Assembly: GCA_015066205.1 (NCBI GenBank)
Contig: SVOV01000006.1
Span: forward strand, 1 to 64,000
Length of the DNA: 64,000 bases
Origin: Oscillospiraceae bacterium
Lineage (GTDB): Bacteria > Bacillota > Clostridia > Oscillospirales > Acutalibacteraceae
Direction: 5' to 3'
Of the stretch, positions 1 through 8,953 are shown piece by piece. The position numbers and the translations under genes were made by a program. Each line of letters begins with the position of its first letter. Positions within the stretch are counted from its first letter, which is position 1. The notes beneath the pieces were generated by a model. The model made no database searches, was not told the origin of the DNA, and saw only the letters and a program-made list of their open reading frames with translations.

Positions 1-336
1 ACCGAGAGCAAAGTTCCTGAAAATATATCAGAAAAAAGAGAGCTTCTGCTAAAAAACAGAATCGCACTTTGGGATGTTATTTCCTCCTGTGAAATAACAG
101 GCAGCTCCGACAGCTCAATAAAAAATGTTATTCCCAATGATTTATCGGAAATCCTGAAGAATTCCAAAATCAAAAGAATCTATGTAAACGGAAAAACTTC
201 AGAAAAATACTATAACAAGTATATGAGAGAAAGGACAGGAATTAACGCAGTCTGCCTGCCGTCAACATCACCCGCAAATGCAAAGTGGACCTTAGAAAAA
301 CTACAGGAAGAATGGAAAAGAATATTCATTGACTAA
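1..336 (+). CDS. C-terminal part of a uracil-DNA-glycosylase-superfamily protein (DNA-deoxyinosine glycosylase-like), 5' truncated by window edge
   Basis: Open frame 1 from base 1 to TAA at 334-336; UDG-type LPSTSPANA motif near the C-terminus. Confidence 0.7.
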   Translation, partial: TESKVPENISEKRELLLKNRIALWDVISSCEITGSSDSSIKNVIPNDLSEILKNSKIKRIYVNGKTSEKYYNKYMRERTGINAVCLPSTSPANAKWTLEKLQEEWKRIFID

Positions 337-339
337 ATT

Positions 340-375
340 AAGCGGTATCAGCTGTAATTTGCTGATACCGCTTAA
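340..375. terminator. Stem-loop terminator after the UDG-like gene
   Basis: AAGCGGTATCAGC-N8-GCTGATACCGCTT perfect 13-bp stem. Confidence 0.75.
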
Positions 376-388
376 AATTATTTCTTAT

Positions 389-496
389 TATATAGGAAAT
401 TGCTCGCGTTGTGAGCAATTTATCTTATAACAAGAAACACCTACAGCCCCCAAGATTGGGGGCAGGGGGTTGATAAATCGTAAGATTATTTCTTAT
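389..496. repeat. ~105-bp interspersed repeat, copy 1
   Basis: GGAAATTGCTCGCGTTGTGAGCAATTT...GAAACACCTAYAGCCCCCAAG...AAATCGTAAGATT..TTCTTAT; second copy at ~13067-13175. Confidence 0.85.
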
Positions 497-1439
497 AAAT
501 ATTGTCGCCCCTGAATACCTTTTCGGTAAAATGACCGAGATAGAGGTTTTCTTTTTCTGTCAGTGTATCGGGGACGGGATTCTCAATAACAATACCTACA
601 TTCGGCGAATCGTATTCATTTTCAGGGGCAATGAATACATTATTTTCAACAGTAATTTCAGTTGCCTGAGGTCTGAATATTATGTAGCCTCTGCTGCCGG
701 AGTGGCTTCCCGAGGGGCCGTCGAAGATATTGTTCCTGATAATAATATTATTATGATTACAGTCGCCGTGATGGCCGATTCCGGGGAAGCCGTCACACTT
801 GAAAATGTTGTTTTCTAAAACAATATTGCTGCAGGTCGTGTCGTCACTGCAGAAATCAATAAGCTTTCCGTCGCAGTTATATACGGGACCGTATGAGCCG
901 TGTCTTGATAAATCAAGCTGAACCTGTTCATTAAGCAGTTCGGCAGGCTTGTAAGTATAAGTAGGTCCGTCAAAAACACAGTTTCTTATTGTAGTATTGG
1001 CAGTGCCGTTGATTTCAATAAAGTGCCAGCGAGAACAATGAACAAAACGGCAGTTCTCAATGAGTATATTGTTACAGTGAACAGTGTTGAGAAGGGTGCA
1101 TTTTTCGTTGAAATTGCCGTTTCCGTCGAAGATACCTCCTGAAATAACAACATCATGAGTGCCGTCATATCCTGTCCATTCAGGCTCGGAATATGATGCC
1201 ATAAGATATCTTGTAAGGCAATCGGGCTTGTCGGATCTCAGAAGAACAGCCTTATCAGAAAGCTTTATATGCTGATAAGAATAAAAGATCAGTGCACCCG
1301 AAAGAAGGTAAGTTCCGTCAGGGAAATAAACCGTACCTCCGTCACGAACCTTATCAATGCAGTCTTGTAAAGCCTTGGTATCGTCGTGGATTCCGTCGCC
1401 GTAGACATTTGTGTTTTCTCTTACATTAATAAATTTCAT
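486..1439 (-). CDS. Right-handed parallel beta-helix (pectate-lyase/GH28-like) protein
   Basis: 317 aa; GDGIHDDTKALQ start and repeated NNIxIxNNxF beta-helix rungs. Confidence 0.7.
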   Translation of the reverse strand: MKFINVRENTNVYGDGIHDDTKALQDCIDKVRDGGTVYFPDGTYLLSGALIFYSYQHIKLSDKAVLLRSDKPDCLTRYLMASYSEPEWTGYDGTHDVVISGGIFDGNGNFNEKCTLLNTVHCNNILIENCRFVHCSRWHFIEINGTANTTIRNCVFDGPTYTYKPAELLNEQVQLDLSRHGSYGPVYNCDGKLIDFCSDDTTCSNIVLENNIFKCDGFPGIGHHGDCNHNNIIIRNNIFDGPSGSHSGSRGYIIFRPQATEITVENNVFIAPENEYDSPNVGIVIENPVPDTLTEKENLYLGHFTEKVFRGDNIYKK

Positions 1440-1448
1440 TTTTTCACC

Positions 1449-2525
1449 TCATTTATAAAACTCTGATTTAAGAATTTTCTTAATTTTCAGAGAATTTAAC
1501 GGAAAATCTGTATTATCTGAATGATAATAAGCAATAAGAGCGTAATCACCGCCGTCAAAAATGGCAGGATAACAATACCCGTTTTCGGGATCATCTTCAA
1601 GGAAATATATTCTGTCGAAGCTTTTACCGTCGTTGTCGCTGACTGCACAGACCAAAGGAGTCCGTCCCCATGCCTTTTCCCCGTCACGAGTGGTATAATT
1701 GGGAATCGGATTAAAAACAGCAAGAGTCAAAGAACAGGCCCGCTTCATAAGAAGAGGGGAGTCAGGAGAAGAGAAAAACCTGTTTGGTTCAGGTATTGTC
1801 CAGTTTTCTCCGCGATCCTCAGAAAAACACTCATACTGGAATGCCATATCCGTTCGTGACAGTGCACGGATTCTGCCGTCTTCCGTTTCATAAAGCATAG
1901 TTTCCTGAAGTCCGGTATTGCTTCTGTGAGAGAACGGTATATCCTGTCTTTTTCCGATCTCTCTCCAGGTGTTACCGTCATCATCGGAGCAAAAAATTAC
2001 CTTCAGCCCGTGATTATTATAATCGAGCTTACCGTTGATTTCTTTTGTGTGATAATTTGCGGGAATCAGTATTCGCCCGTTCTTAAGCTTAATAGTATGA
2101 TCGTTTTCAATTACATAATAATCGGTGTAATCAGGGATAATTCTTTTAGGTTCGGAAAATGTTTTTCCTTCGTCAGATGACCTTGTGAACCACGGTACTG
2201 CATTTATGCCGTCCATCATCTTTTTGAGAAAAATTATGCCGATATCACCGTTATTCATCCTGATGAGTGACGGACACATCAGATTCCTTGCTTCTGCATC
2301 ACGGGAAATAACAGCTTCAGGTGCGCTCCAGTTTTCTCCGTCATCATAAGAATAAACTGCAGAAATGCATGCAGGTGCATCATCCTCCCGAGTGCTGCCT
2401 GAAAATTTTGTATATGCAAACATAACAGCTCCGTTATTAAGTCTTATAAAACTGCCTTCACCGTTTCTCGGTGTATTCTTATTTGTATGCAAAAATAAAA
2501 CATCTTTTCCGATTAGCTTATTCAA
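1449..2525 (-). CDS. BNR/Asp-box sialidase-like glycosidase
   Basis: 358 aa with several Asp boxes (SYDDGENWS, SSDEGKTF, SDDDGNTW, SEDRGENWT, SDNDGKSF). Confidence 0.75.
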   Translation of the reverse strand: MNKLIGKDVLFLHTNKNTPRNGEGSFIRLNNGAVMFAYTKFSGSTREDDAPACISAVYSYDDGENWSAPEAVISRDAEARNLMCPSLIRMNNGDIGIIFLKKMMDGINAVPWFTRSSDEGKTFSEPKRIIPDYTDYYVIENDHTIKLKNGRILIPANYHTKEINGKLDYNNHGLKVIFCSDDDGNTWREIGKRQDIPFSHRSNTGLQETMLYETEDGRIRALSRTDMAFQYECFSEDRGENWTIPEPNRFFSSPDSPLLMKRACSLTLAVFNPIPNYTTRDGEKAWGRTPLVCAVSDNDGKSFDRIYFLEDDPENGYCYPAIFDGGDYALIAYYHSDNTDFPLNSLKIKKILKSEFYK

Positions 2526-2754
2526 ATTATCATCTCCTCTTTATAAAACATCAGTGAGAAAAATAAATCCTCAGATAAAGCTGTTATATTTATTTGTCGT
2601 TTATCATTATACCTTATAAAATTTCATCTGTAAATATGAGAATATTGTTCACTTTACACATTAATTAAAAAAACTTAAAAATATTTCAAAAAAAATGAAA
2701 AAAACACTTGCTTTTTTCAAATACTTGTGGTATTATTCTATCTGTTCCAAACAA

Positions 2755-2830
2755 CCGGGTGTGGCGCAGTTGGGAGCGCGCTTGACTGGGGGTCAAGAGG
2801 CCGTGAGTTCAAGTCTCGCCACTCGGACCA
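2755..2830 (+). tRNA. tRNA-Pro (anticodon GGG), CCA encoded
   Basis: Acceptor CCGGGTG/CACTCGG, D-arm GCGC/GCGC, anticodon arm CTTGA-CTGGGGG-TCAAG, T-arm GTGAG-TTCAAGT-CTCGC, ACCA 3' end. Confidence 0.95.
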
Positions 2831-2862
2831 AAAATCCTCGTTCTATCGAACGGGGATTTTTA
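2831..2862 (+). terminator. Intrinsic terminator of tRNA-Pro
   Basis: AAAAATCCTCGTTC-tatc-GAACGGGGATTTTT. Confidence 0.85.
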
Positions 2863-2949
2863 CTTTTTACCTCTTCACTATTCACTCTTCACTAACCCCG
2901 CAATCCCTTACATATCAACACTTTTCACAATATTAAACCAAAAAAATCA

Positions 2950-2993
2950 GACTCTGAACAAGCCTATTATACTTGCTCAGAGTCTTTTCATTT
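2950..2993. terminator. Stem-loop, likely bidirectional terminator
   Basis: AGACTCTGAACAAG...CTTGCTCAGAGTCTTTT. Confidence 0.65.
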
Positions 2994-3068
2994 TTACCCA
3001 AATTTTCACCTTGGTGTTTATTTGGTGTGTATCATAAACATCAAGGTGCTTAGTGTAGATTTGATGTT

Positions 3069-3172
3069 TTAGTTTTTGTTTATTAGGCAATTGGTGTTTT
3101 GTTCTTTATTTTTACAGATGTCACATAGGTTGTCTTTTATGATTTCTCTGGATAATGAAGTAATTCCTTGTC
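3069..3172 (-). pseudogene. C-terminal remnant of an unidentified small protein
   Basis: Minus-strand open frame ...GITSLSREIIKDNLCDICKNKEQNTNCLINKN* with no start; its 5' end abuts the rhodanese fragment. Confidence 0.35.
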
Positions 3173-3415
3173 TTAGATGCCCGTACCGAGGAAGAGTTCA
3201 GCGAGGGGCATATTGAGGGTGCAATTCTCATCCCCGAATATGAAATCGCAGAGCGTGCCGAAAAGGAAATCCCCGAAAAGGACACGCTGATTCTCGTCTA
3301 TTGCAGAAGCGGCAGACGAAGCAAAATCGCATCCGATGCCCTGGTTTCACTCGGCTACACCAACGTCAAAGAATTCGGCGGCATTATCGACTGGCAATAC
3401 GAAATCGTAAAATGA
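3173..3415 (+). pseudogene. 5'-truncated rhodanese-like gene fragment
   Basis: DARTEEEFSEGHIEGAILIPEYEIAERAEKEIPEKDTLILVYCRSGRRSKIASDALVSLGYTNVKEFGGIIDWQYEIVK*, near-identical to the intact gene at 30371-30799; in-frame stop at 3161, no start. Confidence 0.9.
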
Positions 3416-3449
3416 TGCAAGAAAAATGTTGCGGATTTGTTATTTATTG

Positions 3450-3478
3450 TTGCAAATTGCGGTTTTTTGTGGTAAAAT
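3450..3478 (+). promoter_or_regulatory. Sigma70-like promoter upstream of XRE/type I R-M operon
   Basis: TTGCAA-N17-TAAAAT. Confidence 0.5.
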
Positions 3479-3483
3479 GAATA

Positions 3484-3553
3484 ACAACGCCACATGCGTT
3501 GTGGTGTGGTAAGAATTAATCGGCTCTGCTGCACGGCAGAGCTTTATTTTTTT
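3484..3553 (+). promoter_or_regulatory. Leader with stem-loop and intrinsic-terminator-like hairpin before the XRE gene
   Basis: ACAACGC-cacat-GCGTTGT (3484-3502), then GCTCTGC-N6-GCAGAGC followed by TTTATTTTTTTT, then AGAAGGAGAG SD. Confidence 0.6.
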
Positions 3554-3573
3554 TCAGAAGGAGAGTCGTTTTT

Positions 3574-3780
3574 ATGGCTGTCAGTTATAAAAAATTATGG
3601 AAACTCCTGATAGACAAGGATATGAAGAAAAAGGACCTTTGTGCCTTATCAGGTATCAGCCCGTCATCCCTTACCAAAATGGGCAAAAACGGTCATGTAA
3701 CAACCGAAGTTCTTGCAAAAATCTGCAAAGCCCTCGACTGCTCTGTGGAAGATATTATGGAATTTGTTCAGGAAGAGTAA
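3574..3780 (+). CDS. Small XRE/Cro-type HTH regulator
   Basis: 68 aa, LCALSGISPSSLTKMGKNGHVTTEVLAKICKALDCSVEDI. Confidence 0.85.
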   Translation: MAVSYKKLWKLLIDKDMKKKDLCALSGISPSSLTKMGKNGHVTTEVLAKICKALDCSVEDIMEFVQEE

Positions 3781-3825
3781 GCGGATATCCTTTTATAAAA
3801 CTAACTATTTTATGGAGAAATAAGT

Positions 3826-5328
3826 ATGATTACAGGTGAACTTAAAAATAAAATCGACAGTCTGTGGGATGTTTTTGCAGCAGGCGGTCTTGTTAATCCC
3901 CTTGATGTAATTGAGCAGATTACTTATCTTATGTTTATCCGTGACCTTGATGATTCGGATAATCTTCGTGCAAAAGAAAGTGCTATGCTGGGACTTCCTT
4001 ATAAAAGCATCTTTGCAGGCGAGGTTATTATCGGCGAGCGCAAGGTTGATGGTAGCCAACTCAAATGGTCAGTATTCCGTGATTTTCCTGCAGGTAAAAT
4101 GTATTCAACAATGCAGGAATGGGTGTTCCCGTTTATTAAAAATCTTGACGGCAAAAAGGCTAGTGCATACTCAAAATATATGGATGATGCTATCTTTAAG
4201 CTGCCCACCCCTCTGCTTCTTTCCAAGGTTGTTGATGCTCTTGACGAAATCTATGCCCTTATGGCAAAAGAGCAAGACAAAGATGTGCGCGGAGATACAT
4301 ACGAATACCTTCTTAATAAAATTGCACAGTCGGGACTTAACGGTCAGTTCAGAACTCCCCGTCACATTATAAAAATGATGGTTGAGTTGATGAATCCCAA
4401 GTCTGATGACGTAATCTGTGACCCTGCCTGCGGTACAAGCGGATTTTTAGTAACTGCAGGAGAATACCTTAAAGAAAACTACAAGGAAGAAATTTTCTTC
4501 AACAAGCAGAAAAAGGACCATTACATGAATCATATGTTCTTCGGTTACGATATGGACAGAACTATGCTTCGTATTGGTGCTATGAATATGATGACTCACG
4601 GTGTGGAGCATCCCTTTATTGAGTACCGTGACAGCCTTTCCGACCAGAATCCCGATAAGGACAAGTATTCTCTTATTCTTGCAAATCCTCCCTTCAAGGG
4701 CAGTCTTGATTATGATACGGTGTCAACGGATTTATTAAAGGTTTGTAAGACAAAGAAAACAGAGCTGCTGTTCCTCGCTCTTTTCCTTCGTATGCTTCGC
4801 ATCGGCGGTCGCTGTGCCTGTATTGTTCCCGACGGTGTGCTTTTCGGGTCCTCTACTGCACACAAGGCTATTCGCAAGGAGATTATTGAAAACAACCGCC
4901 TTGAAGCCGTAATTTCTATGCCTTCGGGTGTATTCAAGCCCTATGCAGGTGTTTCTACCGGTATTCTTATTTTCACCAAGACAAACCACGGCGGAACGGA
5001 CAATGTATGGTTTTATGATATGACCGCAGACGGCTTCAGTCTTGATGATAAGAGAAGTGAAATAAAGGAAAATGACATTGCCGATATTATCGCCCGTTTC
5101 CATAACCTTGAAGCCGAAAAGGGAAGAGAAAGAACAGAAAAATCCTTCTTTGTTCCCAAGGACGAAATCATTTCAAATGATTATGATCTTTCAATAAACA
5201 AGTACAAAAAGACAGAATATGTCCCCGTAGAATACCCTTCTACCGCTGAAATTATGGCAGACCTTCACGAGCTTGAAATGAAGATTTCTAAAGGTCTTTC
5301 CGAACTGGAGGAACTACTTAATGGCTAA
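3826..5328 (+). CDS. hsdM: Type I restriction-modification N6-adenine methyltransferase
   Basis: 500 aa; YLLNKIAQSGLNGQFRTPRHI, DPACGTSGFLV, LANPPF motifs. Confidence 0.95.
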   Translation: MITGELKNKIDSLWDVFAAGGLVNPLDVIEQITYLMFIRDLDDSDNLRAKESAMLGLPYKSIFAGEVIIGERKVDGSQLKWSVFRDFPAGKMYSTMQEWVFPFIKNLDGKKASAYSKYMDDAIFKLPTPLLLSKVVDALDEIYALMAKEQDKDVRGDTYEYLLNKIAQSGLNGQFRTPRHIIKMMVELMNPKSDDVICDPACGTSGFLVTAGEYLKENYKEEIFFNKQKKDHYMNHMFFGYDMDRTMLRIGAMNMMTHGVEHPFIEYRDSLSDQNPDKDKYSLILANPPFKGSLDYDTVSTDLLKVCKTKKTELLFLALFLRMLRIGGRCACIVPDGVLFGSSTAHKAIRKEIIENNRLEAVISMPSGVFKPYAGVSTGILIFTKTNHGGTDNVWFYDMTADGFSLDDKRSEIKENDIADIIARFHNLEAEKGRERTEKSFFVPKDEIISNDYDLSINKYKKTEYVPVEYPSTAEIMADLHELEMKISKGLSELEELLNG

Positions 5329-5881
5329 AAAGAAAAGCAATCCGACGGTAGTAAACAACATTGAATCTGTTAATATGGAAATTGATTACGATAAATTAGC
5401 CGAGGCAATTGTTAAAGCTCAAGAAAAAGCAGCAAAAATTGAAGAAAATGAAGAATTAGAAAAGGTTAAAGTAACATTTTTTGAAACGATAAAAGCAATG
5501 TATATGATTCTTTGTGGCAAGAGAAAAACAAAAGGATTAACAAATGATATATTTGTAATGCTTACTTCATTACTATTTAAAATTGTCGGTTGGATAGGAG
5601 TAATTGTTTCACCTATAGTAATAGGATTTTGTTTTTATTTTGCTGTTAGAATGAATTGGACACCGGATGCATTTTGGAACAACCTGATGACCGAAATCGC
5701 ATATATAATAATTGCTAGTTATTCAGGTTTAGCTTTTATGTTTTCTGTTATGCTTATCGGCGCATCACGAGAGATACAAAGAGAAAAGCATAAAAATTAT
5801 ATAATTGCTATTTTTTCAGGAGTTGTCAGCTTTGCTGCTCTTGTTGTGGCATTAGTTGCGTTAGTTAAAGGGGTGGCATAA
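5321..5881 (+). CDS. Small 3-4 TM membrane protein embedded between hsdM and hsdS
   Basis: 186 aa, overlaps hsdM end by 8 nt and abuts hsdS start; charged N-terminus then hydrophobic segments. Confidence 0.75.
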   Translation: MAKKKSNPTVVNNIESVNMEIDYDKLAEAIVKAQEKAAKIEENEELEKVKVTFFETIKAMYMILCGKRKTKGLTNDIFVMLTSLLFKIVGWIGVIVSPIVIGFCFYFAVRMNWTPDAFWNNLMTEIAYIIIASYSGLAFMFSVMLIGASREIQREKHKNYIIAIFSGVVSFAALVVALVALVKGVA

Positions 5882-6993
5882 TGGCTCAATTAAAAGATTC
5901 TGTGATTATTCAGCCCAAATCGAGAATCAAAGCCGGCGAAGGCTTAAACAAGGGCGAATACAAATTTTTTACCTCGAGTAATACTCAATCTAAGTGGTTG
6001 AATCAATATCAGTATGATAAGCCTGCTCTAATTTTTGGAACAGGCGGTATGGCAAGCGTTCATTTCTGCGATACTCCTTTTTCAACTTCCACTGATTGTA
6101 TCGTTATGTATGCAAAAGGCAATTTGAACTTAGAATATGTGTATCGTTACCTTGAATCTCATATGTATATTTTAGAAAATGGCTTTAAAGGTGTAGGATT
6201 AAAGCATATTTCCAAAGAGTATATTTTGAGTATTTCTATTCCTGAAGTCGATTCTTATCAACAAGAATCACTTATTTCGAGCGCTCGAAAAATTGATGAA
6301 ATTATTTGTGCAAGACAAAACCAACTTACTAAGGTGGATGAATTAGTTAAATCTATGTTTATCCAGATGTTTGGTGACCCCAAAAGCAATCCTAATTCTT
6401 ATGACATTATCCCATTTAATGACTGTGTAGAATATATGGGTGATATCGGCTCTAATGGTGCTAATAAGGTTGTTGTCGAGCATTTGGATATGAAAGATGA
6501 AGAAGATTATGCCTTGATGGTGAGATTTTTGAATTTCACTAAAAACGATTTTATAGACGATGTCAAGTATGTTTCAAAAGAAGCATATGACTTCTTCAAA
6601 AAGTCGCAGATTTTCGGCGGAGAATTGATAATTTGTAAAATAGGTAGTGCTGGTCAGAATTATGTTATGCCATATCTTAACAGGCCTGTGTCACTTGGAC
6701 TAAATCAAATTATGGTTCGAATTAATAGTAAAACAATAATGCCGTACTTGTATCAATACCTTAACACAGATTACGGAAAGCAATTGATTGAGTCTTGTAT
6801 CAATGGTGCGGTAACTAAAAGTATAACAAAAACAGAATTAAAAAAGATACCGGTCATCGTTCCCCCTACGGAACTTCAAGAGCAGTTTGTCACCTTTGTT
6901 AAACAGACTGACAAAGCAAAATTGGTAATTCAGCAAAGTCTTGAGAAACTTGAAACACTAAAAAAATCATTAATGCAGAAATACTTTGGATAA
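5881..6993 (+). CDS. hsdS: Type I restriction specificity subunit
   Basis: 370 aa with two TRD-like halves, central QLTKVDELVKSMFIQMFGDP and C-terminal SLEKLETLKKSLMQKYFG conserved helices. Confidence 0.92.
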   Translation: MAQLKDSVIIQPKSRIKAGEGLNKGEYKFFTSSNTQSKWLNQYQYDKPALIFGTGGMASVHFCDTPFSTSTDCIVMYAKGNLNLEYVYRYLESHMYILENGFKGVGLKHISKEYILSISIPEVDSYQQESLISSARKIDEIICARQNQLTKVDELVKSMFIQMFGDPKSNPNSYDIIPFNDCVEYMGDIGSNGANKVVVEHLDMKDEEDYALMVRFLNFTKNDFIDDVKYVSKEAYDFFKKSQIFGGELIICKIGSAGQNYVMPYLNRPVSLGLNQIMVRINSKTIMPYLYQYLNTDYGKQLIESCINGAVTKSITKTELKKIPVIVPPTELQEQFVTFVKQTDKAKLVIQQSLEKLETLKKSLMQKYFG

Positions 6994-7736
6994 TGGTGAG
7001 TAACATGAAAAAATACGATAAAATAAAAGCTGAAATAGATGAACTAATTAATGATGGCAAAAAATTGTATGATTCATTAGCTAATTATTGCAAAAGCGAA
7101 AAAATATCGGATTTTCAATACTTTCTTTATAATTATGAATCATGGTACACAAAATCACTTTTATTAATAAAACAAATTCTTCCTTTCAGGCTTGAAGATT
7201 TCACAATAAGATATAGAAATAGCAAAAGAAAAGAAATCAATGCAGAAACATATACTACTTCGGATGCATTGCTACTGTTAGGGAATCAAAATTGTAAAAT
7301 ACTCTATGCTTTAATGCCTTTGTCGCAACAAATAGAAATAGTTAAAGCTTGTAGATTGTCTTTTGAATCTGAAATATATAGCATTCAGTCATTATTGCAG
7401 GCTGATATATTTGATTCTGAAATAGACTCTGCTAAACACTTGTTAAAGAAAGGTTTTTTGCGTGCGGCTGGTGCAATATGTGGTGTTGTAATAGAGAAGC
7501 ATTTTTCTGAAGTTTGTAATAATCACAATATATCCTTAAAAAAGAAATCTCCGACTATTGCTGATTATAACGACGTACTTAAGGATAATATTTATGACAC
7601 AATAGAATGGAGAAGAATACAACGGTTAGGAGATTTGCGTAACCTTTGCGACCATAACAAGGATAGAGAGCCGACAAAAGATGAAGTTGAAGAACTTATT
7701 TGTGGTACCGAAAGAGTTATAAAGACGATTTTTTAG
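6993..7736 (+). CDS. Uncharacterised protein with HEPN-like C-terminal helical region
   Basis: 247 aa; KGFLRAAGAICGVVIEKHF...RIQRLGDLRNLCDHNKDREPTKDEVEELI resembles HEPN/DUF4145-type helices. Confidence 0.5.
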   Translation: MVSNMKKYDKIKAEIDELINDGKKLYDSLANYCKSEKISDFQYFLYNYESWYTKSLLLIKQILPFRLEDFTIRYRNSKRKEINAETYTTSDALLLLGNQNCKILYALMPLSQQIEIVKACRLSFESEIYSIQSLLQADIFDSEIDSAKHLLKKGFLRAAGAICGVVIEKHFSEVCNNHNISLKKKSPTIADYNDVLKDNIYDTIEWRRIQRLGDLRNLCDHNKDREPTKDEVEELICGTERVIKTIF

Positions 7737-7740
7737 TTCA

Positions 7741-7809
7741 GAAACTTTTCACAGATTCTTAAAAATTCTAAACAGTAAAAAAACATTAATACAGAAATAT
7801 TTTGGGTGA
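7741..7809 (+). pseudogene. 3'-terminal remnant of a second hsdS
   Basis: In-frame FLKILNSKKTLIQKYFG* matches hsdS tail LEKLETLKKSLMQKYFG*; nt TAAAAAAACATTAATACAGAAATATTTTGG vs TAAAAAAATCATTAATGCAGAAATACTTTGG. Confidence 0.75.
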
Positions 7810-7823
7810 GAGGAAGTTAAATT

Positions 7824-8891
7824 TTGAATATAACATTTTTAATTGGAAATGGTTTTGATTTAAGAGTTGGAATGAAAACTAAATATACAGATATGTATGA
7901 CGGATATATAAATTCTCCCACAATAGATGCCACTATTGCAGACTTTAAAGAAGACTTAGCAAGTAGCGCACCAAAATATGAAACATGGTCAGATTTTGAA
8001 ATGGGAATGGCTGAATATGCTCAAAGGTTTGATAACGAGGATGATTTCATAAAGTGTATCCGTGATTTTAAGGCCTATATGATAAAACATTTGTGTACAG
8101 AAGAGGATAAATTTTTTAATGCTTTTAATAAGAGTATTGTTGATGAATCAGCTATTTTAGAGGAATTTGAACACAGTATAGCAAATTTTTATAAAAATCA
8201 AATACCAAATGTAAAAAACAGAATAAAAGATATCATTAAGTTTAACGGCTGGATAAAACATATTAATTTTATTACATTTAATTATACAAAAACACTCGAG
8301 TTTATTAAAGATAGATTTGAACTTTTTCATGAACTTGGCTCAAGCGATTTAAGAATAGAACAAATAGTGCATATACATGGAGATTTAGATAATGATGTTG
8401 TTCTTGGGGTTGATAATAAGGAACAAATTAAAAATCTAAAATTCAATATTGATAGAAAGGTAGAGAGAGCATTTATTAAACCGCGTTTTAATCATTATTA
8501 CGATGAAGTTAGAGTACAATCTGCAAAAGATATCATAGAAAATAGCGATGTTATTTGTATTTATGGTTTATCCTTAGGTGAATCAGATTTGACATGGAGT
8601 AAGAGTGTTGCTAATTGGTTATTGGAAAGTTCCGCAAAACAATTGATTTATTTCGCCTATGGTACAAATAAATTTGATAGCTGGAATGTTGATGCGCAGA
8701 TGGATGAAGAAGATGAAGTAAAAAATAGTTTATTAAAGAGATTGCATCTTTTAGAATCGGAAGCCGAAAAAATATATGATCAAATACATGTACCTGTTGG
8801 AGAAAATATTTTTGATATTGAAAAATTTTTGGGATATGAACATAATATAGAGATATTAAGAAATGCAGAAGAATGTGCAGCTAAAGCTTAG
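7824..8891 (+). CDS. AbiH-family abortive infection protein (TTG start)
   Basis: 355 aa; N-terminal NITFLIGNGFDLRVGMKTKYTDMY signature. Confidence 0.8.
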   Translation: MNITFLIGNGFDLRVGMKTKYTDMYDGYINSPTIDATIADFKEDLASSAPKYETWSDFEMGMAEYAQRFDNEDDFIKCIRDFKAYMIKHLCTEEDKFFNAFNKSIVDESAILEEFEHSIANFYKNQIPNVKNRIKDIIKFNGWIKHINFITFNYTKTLEFIKDRFELFHELGSSDLRIEQIVHIHGDLDNDVVLGVDNKEQIKNLKFNIDRKVERAFIKPRFNHYYDEVRVQSAKDIIENSDVICIYGLSLGESDLTWSKSVANWLLESSAKQLIYFAYGTNKFDSWNVDAQMDEEDEVKNSLLKRLHLLESEAEKIYDQIHVPVGENIFDIEKFLGYEHNIEILRNAEECAAKA

Positions 8892-8953
8892 TTTTGATAT
8901 AAGTTATTGTTATTGCATATTGTTTTTTAATTATTTTCAGAATAGGTGACACT

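Noticed and set aside
531-818. Antisense ORF of 95 aa
   Set aside because: Lies opposite the well-supported beta-helix gene; no recognisable family; typical shadow ORF
2695-2936. Small ORFs 66 and 69 aa across tRNA-Pro
   Set aside because: They translate the tRNA gene and its terminator
3911-4372. 153-aa ORF in hsdM
   Set aside because: Out-of-frame ORF inside well-supported hsdM
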